From Symbiodinium natans (lineage: Eukaryota; Sar; Dinophyceae; Suessiales; Symbiodiniaceae), in assembly GCA_905221605.1 (NCBI GenBank), contig CAJNDS010000311.1:129001-168921 (forward strand): 39,921 nt of DNA, given 5' to 3'. The notes below the pieces were generated by a model. It saw only the letters and a program-made list of their open reading frames with translations, was not told where the DNA came from and ran no database searches. Shown here in pieces: positions 12,701 through 21,601 of the stretch; position 1 is the stretch's first letter, and each line of letters opens with the position of its first letter. A program made the translations under genes and the position numbers.

Positions 12701-13484
12701 CAAAAGAGTCAACAGTCATCTACCTGATTGCACCGACAGTTGCAGGTACGATCACGAAAGCTGGTCTGGGCAGGTGTCCCAATATTCCGCCGAAAGGCAG
12801 CGAGAAATTGAGGAGGCACACATGTTCACGACAACTTCGGGCAAGAGTCATGAGAGCCTCGTGAATGCCCCACCTTGTCAGCTTCATGGAAGGGCCCCCC
12901 CCGTTTTCGAGGTTGCCCCCCAATCCCACTCAAATTCCCAACCTGATTCCCAGCAGTGTCGCAACTGCCCCCGTGCTTGGCCCTACCCTTCAAGCAGCTA
13001 CAGTCTTCGCAAGCCAAATCGCCCAAGTTTTCCCAAGTTTTCAGGTCATCAGCACAGTTTTGGCTTCAGGGGTCTCCCTTTCTCTCCCGCTCATGAACAC
13101 GATGTGAACATTGTGAATGCTCTGGATCGCCCGGAGGTGTCCGTTCCTTGCACCTAGTCTTTCTCCCATCTCCCTCCCTTTCCAATATCCCATGTCCCAT
13201 TCCCAGTCCGGCTGGCTCACTTTAAGCACTGGTCCGGTGAAATGGTTGGCTTCAGTCCTTGTGCCGAATCTAGCCTCTTGGGGAGCATGCGAGTGTTGGC
13301 TACGAAGCTCAATCTTTGTAGCACCAATGATGCTGCTACTTGCATTCTCTTTTGTATGCTTTGGAGGTTAGGTTGGTCCTCGCAGGTGACACTTTGTGCA
13401 GTCTAGTCGAACCCATTCTCTCCACAGGTTGTGGCGATGATGAAGTCGTACAGGCATGGCCCCACGCTAGCATTCTTCCTTTGT
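9707..13484. other. No supported gene; telomere-like motif and possible minus-strand relic
   Basis: No domain or splice chain is seen. A telomere-type CCCTAAACCCTA stands at 11202-11213. A minus-strand stretch at 11645-11920 is described separately. A plus-strand 269-codon frame at 12348-13157 is Ser/Cys/Pro-rich, with no recognisable fold, and I do not call it. A pyrimidine-rich stretch at about 13145-13205 precedes the long repeat. Confidence 0.45.
11645..11920 (-). pseudogene. Possible degenerate minus-strand coding repeat
   Basis: On the minus strand two adjoining frames give similar peptides, VTGTVEGD (near 11900) and SDGTVQGD (near 11815). The second continues through an acidic, Gly/Ser/Thr-rich segment (DIFDKAAGVDEGSVTS, then DGVTIGASGSATLRYP). 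The two copies sit in different frames, so a single intact protein is not encoded. The pattern resembles a decayed beta-rich repeat protein, but I do not recognise the family and similarity by chance is possible. Confidence 0.2.
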
Positions 13485-13754
13485 TTCTTTCTCTCTTTCT
13501 CTCTTTCTCTCTTTCTCTCTTTCTCTCTTTCTCTCTTTCTCTCTTTCTCTCTTTCTCTCTTTCTCTCTTTCTCTCTTTCTCTCTTTCTCTTCTCTCTTTC
13601 TCTCTTTCTCTCTTTCTCTCTTTCTCTCTTTCTCTCTTTCTCTCTTTCTCTCTTTCTCTCTTTCTCTCTTTCTCTCTTTCTCTCTTTCTCTCTTTCTCTC
13701 TTTCTCTCTTTCTCTCTTTCTCTCTTTCTCTCTTTCTCTCTCTCTCTCTCTCTC
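13485..13754 (+). repeat. 270-bp pure polypyrimidine tract, unit TTTCTCTC
   Basis: The plus strand contains only C and T for about 270 bp, mostly in an 8-nt TTTCTCTC unit, with one shortened unit near 13587-13592 and a plain (TC)n end. Mirror symmetry of this kind favours triplex (H-DNA) formation. It ends directly in CAG. The long Ser/Leu/Phe and Arg/Glu/Lys frames across it are artefacts. Confidence 0.95.
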
Positions 13755-14539
13755 CAGTCCACACCAGCGCGTCTTAGCTTGACACCAGTTGTTCTGGTCC
13801 ATTCAGCCATGTGCAAGTATCAGTTGCGTACGGGAGGCACAACGTAACCCTCAATGCCCAAGCACATAATAAGTCTTACCTAGGACAACGCGGAAGAATT
13901 GCTGTGGAGCATTGTTTTTTAAACAACACCATTATAATGGCTCGCGACTGGTGGTTGCTTAAACCATCAAACGGGCAGCATGACAATATTTGACGTTCTT
14001 AACAAGACGGTTGTGACTCAATGATGACCAAGCTTGAGGGACCCATTCATGTCTCTGCTGTGGGAACTTGCTGTCTCTGCCAGCGGGTTGCTGGATGGAG
14101 GTTCAGCCACCGGAACAGCCGGAGACTTCTGGTGCCCGTGGCTGCCTGCTATCACGCAGGGAAGAGCTTGTTCGACACGACGTCAGTTCAGGTTGGGATT
14201 TGAAGAGCACCCTGCAGTTTGCGAACAGCTGCTTCCCACGGTTCAGTTGTTACGAGGGTGCGTCGGCAAAAGGCCTGGGCCGACTACAGCCAAGAAGGTG
14301 GTTTCAGCCACATTGACTTGGGCGAATGCGAGGAGCCATTTAGGCTATGTCATACATATCACGAAAGCTAGCCTTTCAGAGGAAGTCAACGTGTCCAGCG
14401 TTCAACAAACCACAAGGCACGATCTTGGTGTTGTCCTGCGCAAAGGAGCAAGACTGGTATTTGGACGGCTTGGGGCCAGCGCTAAATCCCGATCCAGCTC
14501 TTTTGAGCACGATTAGCAGGACCCCTGTTGTCGATTTTC
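13755..14539. other. Upstream region of the monooxygenase gene, no exon assigned
   Basis: Several plus-strand frames of 60 to 160 codons overlap here without a recognisable domain. It may hold the promoter, the 5' UTR or further 5' exons of the monooxygenase gene that follows. No TATA element or other promoter motif is evident, which is normal for dinoflagellates. Confidence 0.35.
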
Positions 14540-16740
14540 ATGATAGTCGCCGAGTGGGTTCTTTGGCCAACACTCTTGGCTCATGGTGCTTGCACTTGTG
14601 CTCATGATTTGAGGATGTGCTGCGAGTTCAGTCGCTGGAAGGATGCGGAGTATCCGGACATTGGACCTTTGGAAGGACCAATTCCCGAACAGGTGGACTG
14701 CGTGATTGTCGGCGCAGGAATTGCCGGCAAGAGGCTGAGTGATGCACATGTGTGCGCTTGGTAGTTACAGGGTCAGTTGTTCTTGCCTGAGCCTAGGCAT
14801 TTATCAGGCCAAAGTAATGAATGAGCAGGGCAAGTCCATGGTAATCTTCGACAGATATCACATGATTGGTGGTGTCTGGGAGTTCTATGGTAATGAATAT
14901 TCTCGGGTTAACACGTCGGAGAAGCTCGACTGAACTTGTTCGCACAAGCGCCACATGACCGCCAAGCATCCAGATGTCTAGACGGATCGAGACAGCAGCC
15001 TGCCATCAGCCAAGAATCGGATATCGCGTTCTGGACAAAAAGGGCACGTGGACGCGACCGAATGAGGACCACACTCCACGGAGAGACATCATGCGCGACA
15101 TCTATGAGATCGCAGGCGATCCTGCCAGCACGAAATATCGTGAGTTGAGTGCAGTGTCCGGTAGCCTCGCCGCCGCTTGGCCCACACTTTTGTTGAGGCA
15201 ACCACGCCTACGGGAAGATCCGCTGCAAAACGGATGTTACCAAGGCCCAGCCATTGTCATGTGGAGAGCGCCCGCAAAGAGCCTTTTTGTGTCAGGTCGA
15301 AAAGCAGTTGGATGGAACATACCTAGTGCACGCAGCTGGATCGCATTGTAAGCCGACCCGACGTGGCCTAGATTTGCTTAACTTAGGTGACATCTCTGGC
15401 TGATGGCACACAGCATCTCGTAAAGGCAAAGTCCGCGGCTCTGTCAAAAGTTAGTCAGTTAGTCGTACCGTCGCTGTAGCAAACTTCATGTGGTTTTCGC
15501 TTGGTGTTTTTAGTAGTAAGGTTAGCTTCCAAGTCAACCGGCGCATTGGTAAGCGCCGCATCGTGGACTGGCAGGACCACGGTAGCACAGTGAGAGGTGG
15601 GATTCAGGTGCAGAATTTGAGTGCCTGCGAGACGCGAGACTCTGCAGTATAGACCCCTGGCAGGACTCTGAGAAGTTCAAGGGCATCATCTGCTATGGTC
15701 GCTTAACTTCGTTACGTGTGCTTGAAAGCATCGTATGTTTCATTGATTTTGTTGTGACATTGCCGTTGTCGATTTGGGCCATGGTAAGGTTATGGCAATG
15801 AGCCCAAAGACATTGACTTTTGGAACAAGCGTGTTCTGGTTATCGGCGAGGGTCCTAAACGGTAGGTTTGTCCGGCGAGTTCCGGCGAATATTTTCAGGA
15901 ATTCCCTGCCTTGCAGATGCACACAGGAGCTGGCGCATTTGCCTTTGAAAACGTGCGGACGTCCATTGAGCATGGAGCACGGCACGCCGCTCCTCAAGAG
16001 TTCTTCACTTGCCACCACATGTTTAAATGACCCTCTGCCCAACGTACACCAGCCAAATATGTGTGGTGCTGAAGGTGACATTGCTCGGGAGGCGTGATGG
16101 GACCACGTGCCCAAAGTGGATTGCCACTTGGCCGGCACTTGGCGCATCGCATCAAGGTCAAGGTGGAATCCGTGGAAGATGCAAGACTCAGTAAAGAGTA
16201 GCGGGGATCTGTGAGCCTGCAGCAAGCAAGTGACACAGGGCGCAAAGCAAGAGACATGCAGCGCAGTGATGATCACATGCACACTCCTCTGAGCTGGAGC
16301 AGGAGGTGATAGTGCCGGTGCCAAAATTCATGTTCTCGGCACTTGCAAAAACCGAAGATTCGTCTCCTTTGGGGTACGTCTCTCCTTTGCAGAGGGGAGA
16401 CAATGGTTTGTGGGACATGGCTGCACTTCACCTAGAAAAGGAAACGCCTGGACTCCCAGCCGAATAGAAGTTCTCGGACTGAATTCGTGCGCACGTACGC
16501 AGCACATGGGTGCAGCCATGAAGTGGCGCCGCATGGCCCGCTTGCGCTAAGGATATGCTTGCCTTTCTTCGCCCACTCGATAGTTCAATGCAAACGAACA
16601 AGGCAGGAACGTTGTCGCATGACTTGCGGGATGCAAAACGCAGTTTAGGCATTCTGTGCAAGGCCGGAAACATGATCAGCTTTGAAGTGTGGCGGAAGTG
16701 CTATGAGGCGATGGACTGTGCAGATAAGATCAGATAAGTG
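14540..16740 (+). CDS. Flavin-containing monooxygenase-like protein, 5' exons
   Basis: N-terminal half of an FAD- and NADPH-dependent monooxygenase. Exons I can place: 14540-14726 (ATG start, hydrophobic N-terminus, then FAD motif VDCVIVGAGIAG), 14797-14920 (IGGVW and YSRVNTSE), 15015-15139 (TWTRPNEDHTPRRDIM), 15198-15244, 15296-15347 (LDGTYLVHAAG), one or more unresolved pieces at 15400-15650, an exon ending 15700 (KFKGIICYG), 15810-15845 plus 15927-about 15975 (second Rossmann motif VLVIGAGAFAFENVRTS), 16075-16122 (RRDGTTCPKWI), 16552-16602 (DMLAFLRPLD) and 16663-about 16740 (SFEVWRKCYE). Codon phases agree across the resolved joins. Donors are mostly GC (14727, 15245, 15701, 15846, 16123, 16603), plus GA (14921) and GT (15140). 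The first exon could have upstream partners. The remainder of the protein resumes at 27,141, beyond the mobile element. Substrate cannot be told. Confidence 0.82.
16603..16662 (+). other. 60-nt GC-AG intron bounded by a near direct repeat
   Basis: The exon upstream ends TNK and the next begins AGNMISF, matching the monooxygenase exactly. The junction sequences are AAGGCAGGAAC on the left and AAGGCCGGAAAC on the right, so the intron is bracketed by almost identical copies. Terminal direct repeats of this kind are expected of introns that spread as mobile introner-like units, a feature described for dinoflagellates. Confidence 0.6.
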
Positions 16741-17916
16741 AGTTGACCTCGAACTTCGACTTGTGCTGTAACTTATATTGTTACGGTCAGGATGCAGGCG
16801 TAAGAACCCCAGGATGCTGGTCAGAGGGGTTGTTGCTGCTTGGTTGCAAGCTAAGCCAGCCGAGCAACCATTCCTAAGCAGCCTCTTTTGGGGATGATGG
16901 TAGCATCCAGGTAGCGTTGTTTTGACGGCACTCCTGTCAATTGCGCAATTGTGACTCCCTACGTCTACGTTTTGGAGGTTTGAAGGAGAACCTGTGTAGT
17001 TGCAAATGACACGTGGCGGCCTTAAGGAAATCTCCACAGAAACCGTCCTTCTTGTAGTTACAAATGGCGGGTTCACCGGCGTCTATACCAAGCCACCAAA
17101 AGTCCCGCTCCCACCACAGTCCCGCGCACGTTTTGGAAAATCGTGCCCCCGCCACAGTCGGTGTGCATGTTGGCTACGGCTAGGGCCGTGCCTCCCGCCA
17201 TGGTGCCGTGCGCATTTCGGCTTCCGGGCTGGTCTTGGACGGGTTCTTGGGTCTGTACGGCTTCAAGTGGTGGGTGCAATTGCAGTGCACGGGGTCTACG
17301 CAAGAGATATGATATGCTGTATTGCAGTGTACCATACCATACATATCATGGCGCTTGCACAATGGCGAGCCGGACAGCCAGTTCCGCACTGACACTGGTG
17401 GAGCTGGGTTTGGTGGATGGCCGCGTGGATAGGGCGGGGCTGTGCATTAAGGAACTCGGGGTTATGGCATCCGACCTTGGATGAAAGAGCAGTCATGAAT
17501 CATGGGTCGGTGCGTGTTTGTTCATATTGCACGACAGGACATCATCATTAACCCCCCCCACCCACCCCCCTAAATGTGCCCGTCGTAATGTCTGACCTTT
17601 TCCCCGTAAACGCTTGCGAAACGGGTGGGAAAAAGGTGCTCCCCGAATGTGACTATTGCGGCGTCAGTTGGCCCGACATTCTCGACCCCTCCTCCAACTA
17701 CACCCCACCGCGACCAGCGTGGATCTTCGGGAGTTTACACGGTCACGGGATGTGGTTGTGTTTTGCACGTGTGCAAAGAGTGACAAGCAGTACGTAGTGC
17801 ACAGTTTCGTTCGTACTGCAGTCCGCTTCAGCTCGCACTTTCGCTTTTTACAGTTGCAGCATCAGAGGCCCGAGCGTGTGGTCAGCATTTTCAGCTTTTC
17901 TCCCGCCTCCGGTAGT
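16741..17916 (+). other. Intron sequence and left part of the nested element
   Basis: No exon is assigned. The monooxygenase intron starts about 16740 and the first long element ORF begins at 17917. A C-rich tract (17552-17570) may mark the left boundary of the inserted element. From about 17576 an open frame runs into the first ORF but lacks an ATG before 17917, so it is treated as 5' untranslated element sequence. Confidence 0.4.
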
Positions 17917-19317
17917 ATGGCCGCCTCCCCGAAGCAGTATCAGTGCGAAGGATGCGACCAGGAGTACGTGCGCTCCGAGTTCGGCCGGATCTCCGAGACG
18001 GAGTGGCGATGCTACTTGTGCATTGTGAATCAGCGGATGAAGAACATTCAGGAGTCCGGCAAGGACGAGGAGAAGGCCCGCACGAAGGATGAGTGGATCG
18101 TGGTGGTGAAGGCAGAGATTGCGAAGCAGAAGCGCCAGAAGCACCGGGCGCGTGGGCAAGTCTTCCAGGAGGCATTGACTGAGATCAATGCGCAGGCAGC
18201 CGAAGGAGAAGGATTCGAAGGGCGTACCCTGGGGGAACGCAAGAAGGCCAAGCAGCTCAAGCTGATGTCGCTCTTCAACAAGAAGCTCAACACGGCGTTG
18301 GCCAGGGGCTTCATGTCCAGCACGGTGTTCCAGTACTTCTCGGACTTCAGTGTGGTGGTGGCGGCTGTGGCTGAGCGCGAGGATTTGGCCCAGTCTGCGG
18401 AGGCCCGTCTGGAGGAGGCGGAGAAGGCCCTGGACGACTTTGTGATGAAGATGGCCGGCCGCAGCTTGACGGAGTCCCAGTCCGTCGAGAAAAAGCTTCT
18501 TGAGGACCAGGTGAAAGAGGCGACGGCCGCGCTGGAGTCCGTCAACGATAGGCCCCCCGCCGACACGTTCGTCACCTGCAGTGATCAGCCTGAAAAGCGC
18601 AGAAAGCGATTGCTTGGGCCCACGGGGTATTTGGCGTACTGCGACAAGGGCTTCTGGGAGAACCAGGCCGATGGGGAAGGGCGTGACATCATGCGCATCT
18701 TCTACCTGCACGCCAGGAACGACTGTGGGTGCTACTTTGCCAGTGCTTTGTGGAGGTACATTGGGAAGCACAAGTGCGCCAGCGATTGGACGTCCTGCCA
18801 GAAGTTCTTCCCCGATGACCACGCGGCTTTGGTCACCAAGTACGGCGACGAGGCGAGCCTGCGCTTGGCTGCGGAGCGTTCGTCTGCATTGTGTGGCACC
18901 AACTACCGACCCTACGCGGACGGGCCAGGCATGATGATCGAGATCCTGGTAGGCGAGGAGTGGCAGGCGCTCGTCAGTGAAGTGCTACCGGCGGAGGTCA
19001 TGAACCGTTTTGCCCAGGCCAAGGCGGATTGGCTCAAGCTGTCCACGCTGACAGACGAGGAGCTCTGGGAGAAGATCCTTGAGACGGCGGTGCACCCACA
19101 GACCCACCTGACCGAGCTTATCCCCGGCATGTCTCGCAAAGTCCTGGGGGTCTTTCCCTTGAAGGACTGGAAGGCTGCAGGTGGGCAGCCGATCACCCAG
19201 CGTGCCTGGCTGAAGTGGTTCATTGCCATGGCGAACTTTGCCAATGACTACTGCTCGGATGCCAAGTTCCCCAGCCTGATCGCCTTGAAGCTGGAGTGCG
19301 AGAAATTCTGCAAGTAG
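17917..19317 (+). CDS. Zinc-ribbon/coiled-coil protein of unknown function, 466 aa
   Basis: I do not recognise this family. The ATG at 17917 is chosen because the protein becomes well-formed there; the open frame continues upstream to about 17656 without another ATG. Residues 8-35 carry two CxxC pairs (CEGC and CYLC), a likely zinc ribbon. Residues about 40-100 are Lys/Arg/Glu-rich. About 130-215 is a heptad-like helical region suggesting a coiled coil (EARLEEAEKAL, KKLLEDQVKEATAALESV). The C-terminal half (about 230-466) is Trp/Cys-rich and compact (GPTGYLAYCDKGFW, ARNDCGCYFASALWRYI). It is strongly G/C-ending in codon use, more so than the recombinase ORF that follows 410 bp on. Intronless and in line with the element ORFs, it could be an accessory protein of the element or the remnant of a second one. 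Confidence 0.7.
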   Translation: MAASPKQYQCEGCDQEYVRSEFGRISETEWRCYLCIVNQRMKNIQESGKDEEKARTKDEWIVVVKAEIAKQKRQKHRARGQVFQEALTEINAQAAEGEGFEGRTLGERKKAKQLKLMSLFNKKLNTALARGFMSSTVFQYFSDFSVVVAAVAEREDLAQSAEARLEEAEKALDDFVMKMAGRSLTESQSVEKKLLEDQVKEATAALESVNDRPPADTFVTCSDQPEKRRKRLLGPTGYLAYCDKGFWENQADGEGRDIMRIFYLHARNDCGCYFASALWRYIGKHKCASDWTSCQKFFPDDHAALVTKYGDEASLRLAAERSSALCGTNYRPYADGPGMMIEILVGEEWQALVSEVLPAEVMNRFAQAKADWLKLSTLTDEELWEKILETAVHPQTHLTELIPGMSRKVLGVFPLKDWKAAGGQPITQRAWLKWFIAMANFANDYCSDAKFPSLIALKLECEKFCK

Positions 19318-19332
19318 ACGAGGTGCCCAGAG

Positions 19333-19456
19333 GCCGTGGCCAACTGATCGTCCTTAGGATGCGGCTGGTCGCGGTGCGCCGAGTTTTGCAAGAAAAGGCA
19401 TGCAGGTGCCGTGGCTGACCGATCGTCCTCAGGATGTGGTTAGTTGCGGCGACGAG
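19333..19456 (+). repeat. Imperfect tandem repeat, period about 75 bp
   Basis: A segment of about 50 bp occurs twice, at 19333-19383 and 19408-19456, both copies built around GATCGTCCT(T/C)AGGATG(C/T)GG. It separates the zinc-ribbon ORF from the recombinase ORF. Internal repeats between ORFs are usual in YR retrotransposons, but a role is not shown. Confidence 0.7.
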
Positions 19457-19577
19457 CTAGTCGGCAGCGCGAGGAAAAGTCAGAAGGTACGTGCAGTGTG
19501 GTGTGCGTCCGTATGTGTTTGACGAGAGCAAGGGTTGCGCAAGGGAAGTCGCTACCAGGTCGTTGTGCTCTTAGCTT

Positions 19578-19697
19578 GGGCAGTACTGCCCATGAAAGAA
19601 CAGGTCCGCTGGTAGAAAGTTTGCATGTTTCGAGCGCCACCAGTCGTAGGGCAAGCAGGGTCGAAAGGAATCGGCCGCAGCGCTTGGCAGTACTGCC
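19578..19697 (+). repeat. Repeated palindrome GGCAGTACTGCC (two copies)
   Basis: A perfect 14-bp palindrome GGGCAGTACTGCCC lies at 19578-19591, and its 12-bp core recurs at 19686-19697. Both follow the word GCTTGG. They stand just upstream of the most likely recombinase start (19729). Paired palindromes upstream of a recombinase gene could be binding or recombination sites; this is inference. Confidence 0.6.
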
Positions 19698-19728
19698 GCC
19701 TCAAGTGTGTTCGCTTTCTTTTCCTAAC

Positions 19729-21477
19729 ATGTGGCATATTCCGTGCGAGTCGGATCGCAGCCTGTTCGCAAGTCTGGTCGAAGTTCTCAGAGCAACCGAG
19801 AACGCAGGGTTTTTGGGCCAGTTGAGTGCGAAAGGAGTCAAGTCGGCAAGAGACTTGGAAAACGTTCCTAGGTCGCAGCTTCGGGAAATCATGGGAGATG
19901 TTGCGCTGGACAGGTTGTTGCAGTGCCAGCAGGCTCGCAAACCGGGTCGCAGCGATATCCCGGTGGTGCATCCTTATGCCAGGGGGTCCTTGCAACGCAT
20001 AGGCCTGGCTAGGACACCTAACAACAATGTCGTCGAGCTTGATTTGTCCGAGGCGGATCGTGAGTTCGAGTTGGACAAGTTCGCCAAAACGTCCAGGGCT
20101 CCGCGCGAGAGTCGTTGGCAGACGTGGTCCGCTATGGCCAAGAAGCGAGAGTTGCCCCCGTTACCTGTGACGGTCGAGCTTATCAACGGCATCGGTTCGT
20201 TAATGAAGGCCGGTCGTTATAGATCTGCTGCGCAGTACTTCTCAGTCGCTAAGGCCAAACACGTGGAGGGCGGCTGGGATTGGAGCCAGCAGTTAGACCT
20301 GGCCCGTGGGCAGGCCATTCGCTCCATGACGAGGGGCATGGGACCGGCGGCTGCTAAGGTCGATCTTATGTTCGACAACATACAGGATGATTTCGAGGAG
20401 CGGCTGCTTCAGGCCTACAGCGACCTCGAAGTGAGCCTTCCTTTGCGGGTCGACGAGCCCGCAGCCACGTCGATCTCAGCTACTTGGTTCTTGCTCCGCG
20501 GCATAGAGGTCGCTAACGTCAAGGGCGCCGACATTCGGTTTAACAGAGAGGAGCGGTCGATCACTGTGCGCCTGCCGGCGTCCAAGACAGATCTTGAAGG
20601 AAAAGGTTGTTTTCGGAAACATGTTTGTGTCTGTCGGCCTGTACACGAGCACAACTGTGCGGACAAGTGTTCGCCTGCAGTGATGTTTACTCGCTTGCAG
20701 AAGTGCAGCTGCCGAAGAGGTCGCCACCCACTGTGCGTTTTCCACAGCTTGCTCGCTTTGGTCGTGAGACAAAGGTTGCAGGGGTCGTACGACCCAGAGC
20801 GTCCGCTCTTTGGCAGAGGTTCGTGTCCACCGACACAGAGGCAGCTTACTCAGCTAGCACGAGCGTGCGCGTTCGCACTCCAGAAGGAATCCCTCTCGGA
20901 ATGGAGTTCGGCCATGCTCGAAAAATGGTCGCAACATTGCTTCCGAGTTGCCGGAGCGCAGCTTTTCGCAAGAGCAGGGATACACTTGGCAGTGATTCAA
21001 GTGATTGGTCGCTGGGGTTCCCTTGCCATCCTGCGTTACGTGCAGGAGTCAGTTTTTGTTCCGGGAAAAACAGCTGACCAAGTCCGCCACGCCTTGACAG
21101 GAGAGCAGCCGTCTTCGTCGTCATCCCAGGTGCCTGCCCAAGCCGTCAACCAGGCAGCCGTGGAATCCATAGTGCGGAGAGTGGTCGCAGAGAGTTGGCA
21201 GAGCAGAGCAGTCTTCGTACACAATACTAGGACGAAGGTCGCACACAAGCCCTCGGAGTGCGAGCAAACCCTTCCTAGTTTCGACTGGATCTCTTTGTGC
21301 GACCGATGGTTTTATGGGTCGAGCAACCATTTGAGGCACGTGGAAGTGCTTCCAGGGTTCGCAAAATGCGCTAAGTGTTTCCCAGACGTCGGTGGAGAGC
21401 AGGCTATTGTTCAAGGACCGCGCCGGCAATCCGAGGCCAGCGAGGAGTCCGAAGAGTCGGTCAGCGAGAGTTCGTGA
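19729..21477 (+). CDS. Tyrosine recombinase (YR) of the retroelement
   Basis: A site-specific recombinase that would integrate the circular DNA copy of the element without an RNase H-like integrase. The full catalytic set is visible, numbered from the ATG at 19729: Arg257 (FLLRGIEV), Lys286 (ASKTD), His403 and Arg406 (HCFR), Trp429 (GRWGS) and the nucleophile Tyr437 (ILRYV). Residues 1-70 form a helical N-terminal segment. Residues about 90-240 are the expected core-binding region. A Cys/His-rich insertion (about 300-335) lies between the Lys and the HxxR. After the catalytic core there is a Ser-rich linker and a C-terminal CxxC cluster (FAKCAKCF). An ATG at 19513 would add 72 residues; 19729 is preferred because upstream residues look unstructured. 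No stop or frameshift interrupts it. It lies before gag, unlike the usual order in this class. Confidence 0.85.
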   Translation: MWHIPCESDRSLFASLVEVLRATENAGFLGQLSAKGVKSARDLENVPRSQLREIMGDVALDRLLQCQQARKPGRSDIPVVHPYARGSLQRIGLARTPNNNVVELDLSEADREFELDKFAKTSRAPRESRWQTWSAMAKKRELPPLPVTVELINGIGSLMKAGRYRSAAQYFSVAKAKHVEGGWDWSQQLDLARGQAIRSMTRGMGPAAAKVDLMFDNIQDDFEERLLQAYSDLEVSLPLRVDEPAATSISATWFLLRGIEVANVKGADIRFNREERSITVRLPASKTDLEGKGCFRKHVCVCRPVHEHNCADKCSPAVMFTRLQKCSCRRGRHPLCVFHSLLALVVRQRLQGSYDPERPLFGRGSCPPTQRQLTQLARACAFALQKESLSEWSSAMLEKWSQHCFRVAGAQLFARAGIHLAVIQVIGRWGSLAILRYVQESVFVPGKTADQVRHALTGEQPSSSSSQVPAQAVNQAAVESIVRRVVAESWQSRAVFVHNTRTKVAHKPSECEQTLPSFDWISLCDRWFYGSSNHLRHVEVLPGFAKCAKCFPDVGGEQAIVQGPRRQSEASEESEESVSESS

Positions 21478-21601
21478 GAAAGTCACAAAGGGTCTGGGCG
21501 GTCAGTGAGTGCCCCCTTTTCCTTTGCCTCAGTCATGAGCTCACGTGGTTCCTCCCATGAGGGTTCAAGCAAGTTTTTCGTAAGTTCGCCTCAAAGAGAA
21601 C
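21478..21601 (+). other. Short spacer between recombinase and gag
   Basis: 124 bp without an ORF. The gag ATG at 21602 has A at -3 and G at +4 (GAACATGG), a good initiation context. No further motif is seen. Confidence 0.5.

Noticed and set aside
12348-13157. 269-codon plus-strand frame
   Set aside because: Ser/Cys/Pro-rich with no segment resembling a folded domain and no splice partners; judged a chance frame.
13336-13847. Ser/Leu/Phe and Arg/Glu/Lys frames of about 140 codons
   Set aside because: Pure translation of the TTTCTCTC repeat.
17848-18822. 324-codon minus-strand frame opposite the zinc-ribbon ORF
   Set aside because: It is Leu/Arg-rich shadow of a strongly G/C-ending plus-strand gene. 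The plus frame has Cys pairs, coiled-coil periodicity and a sensible start.
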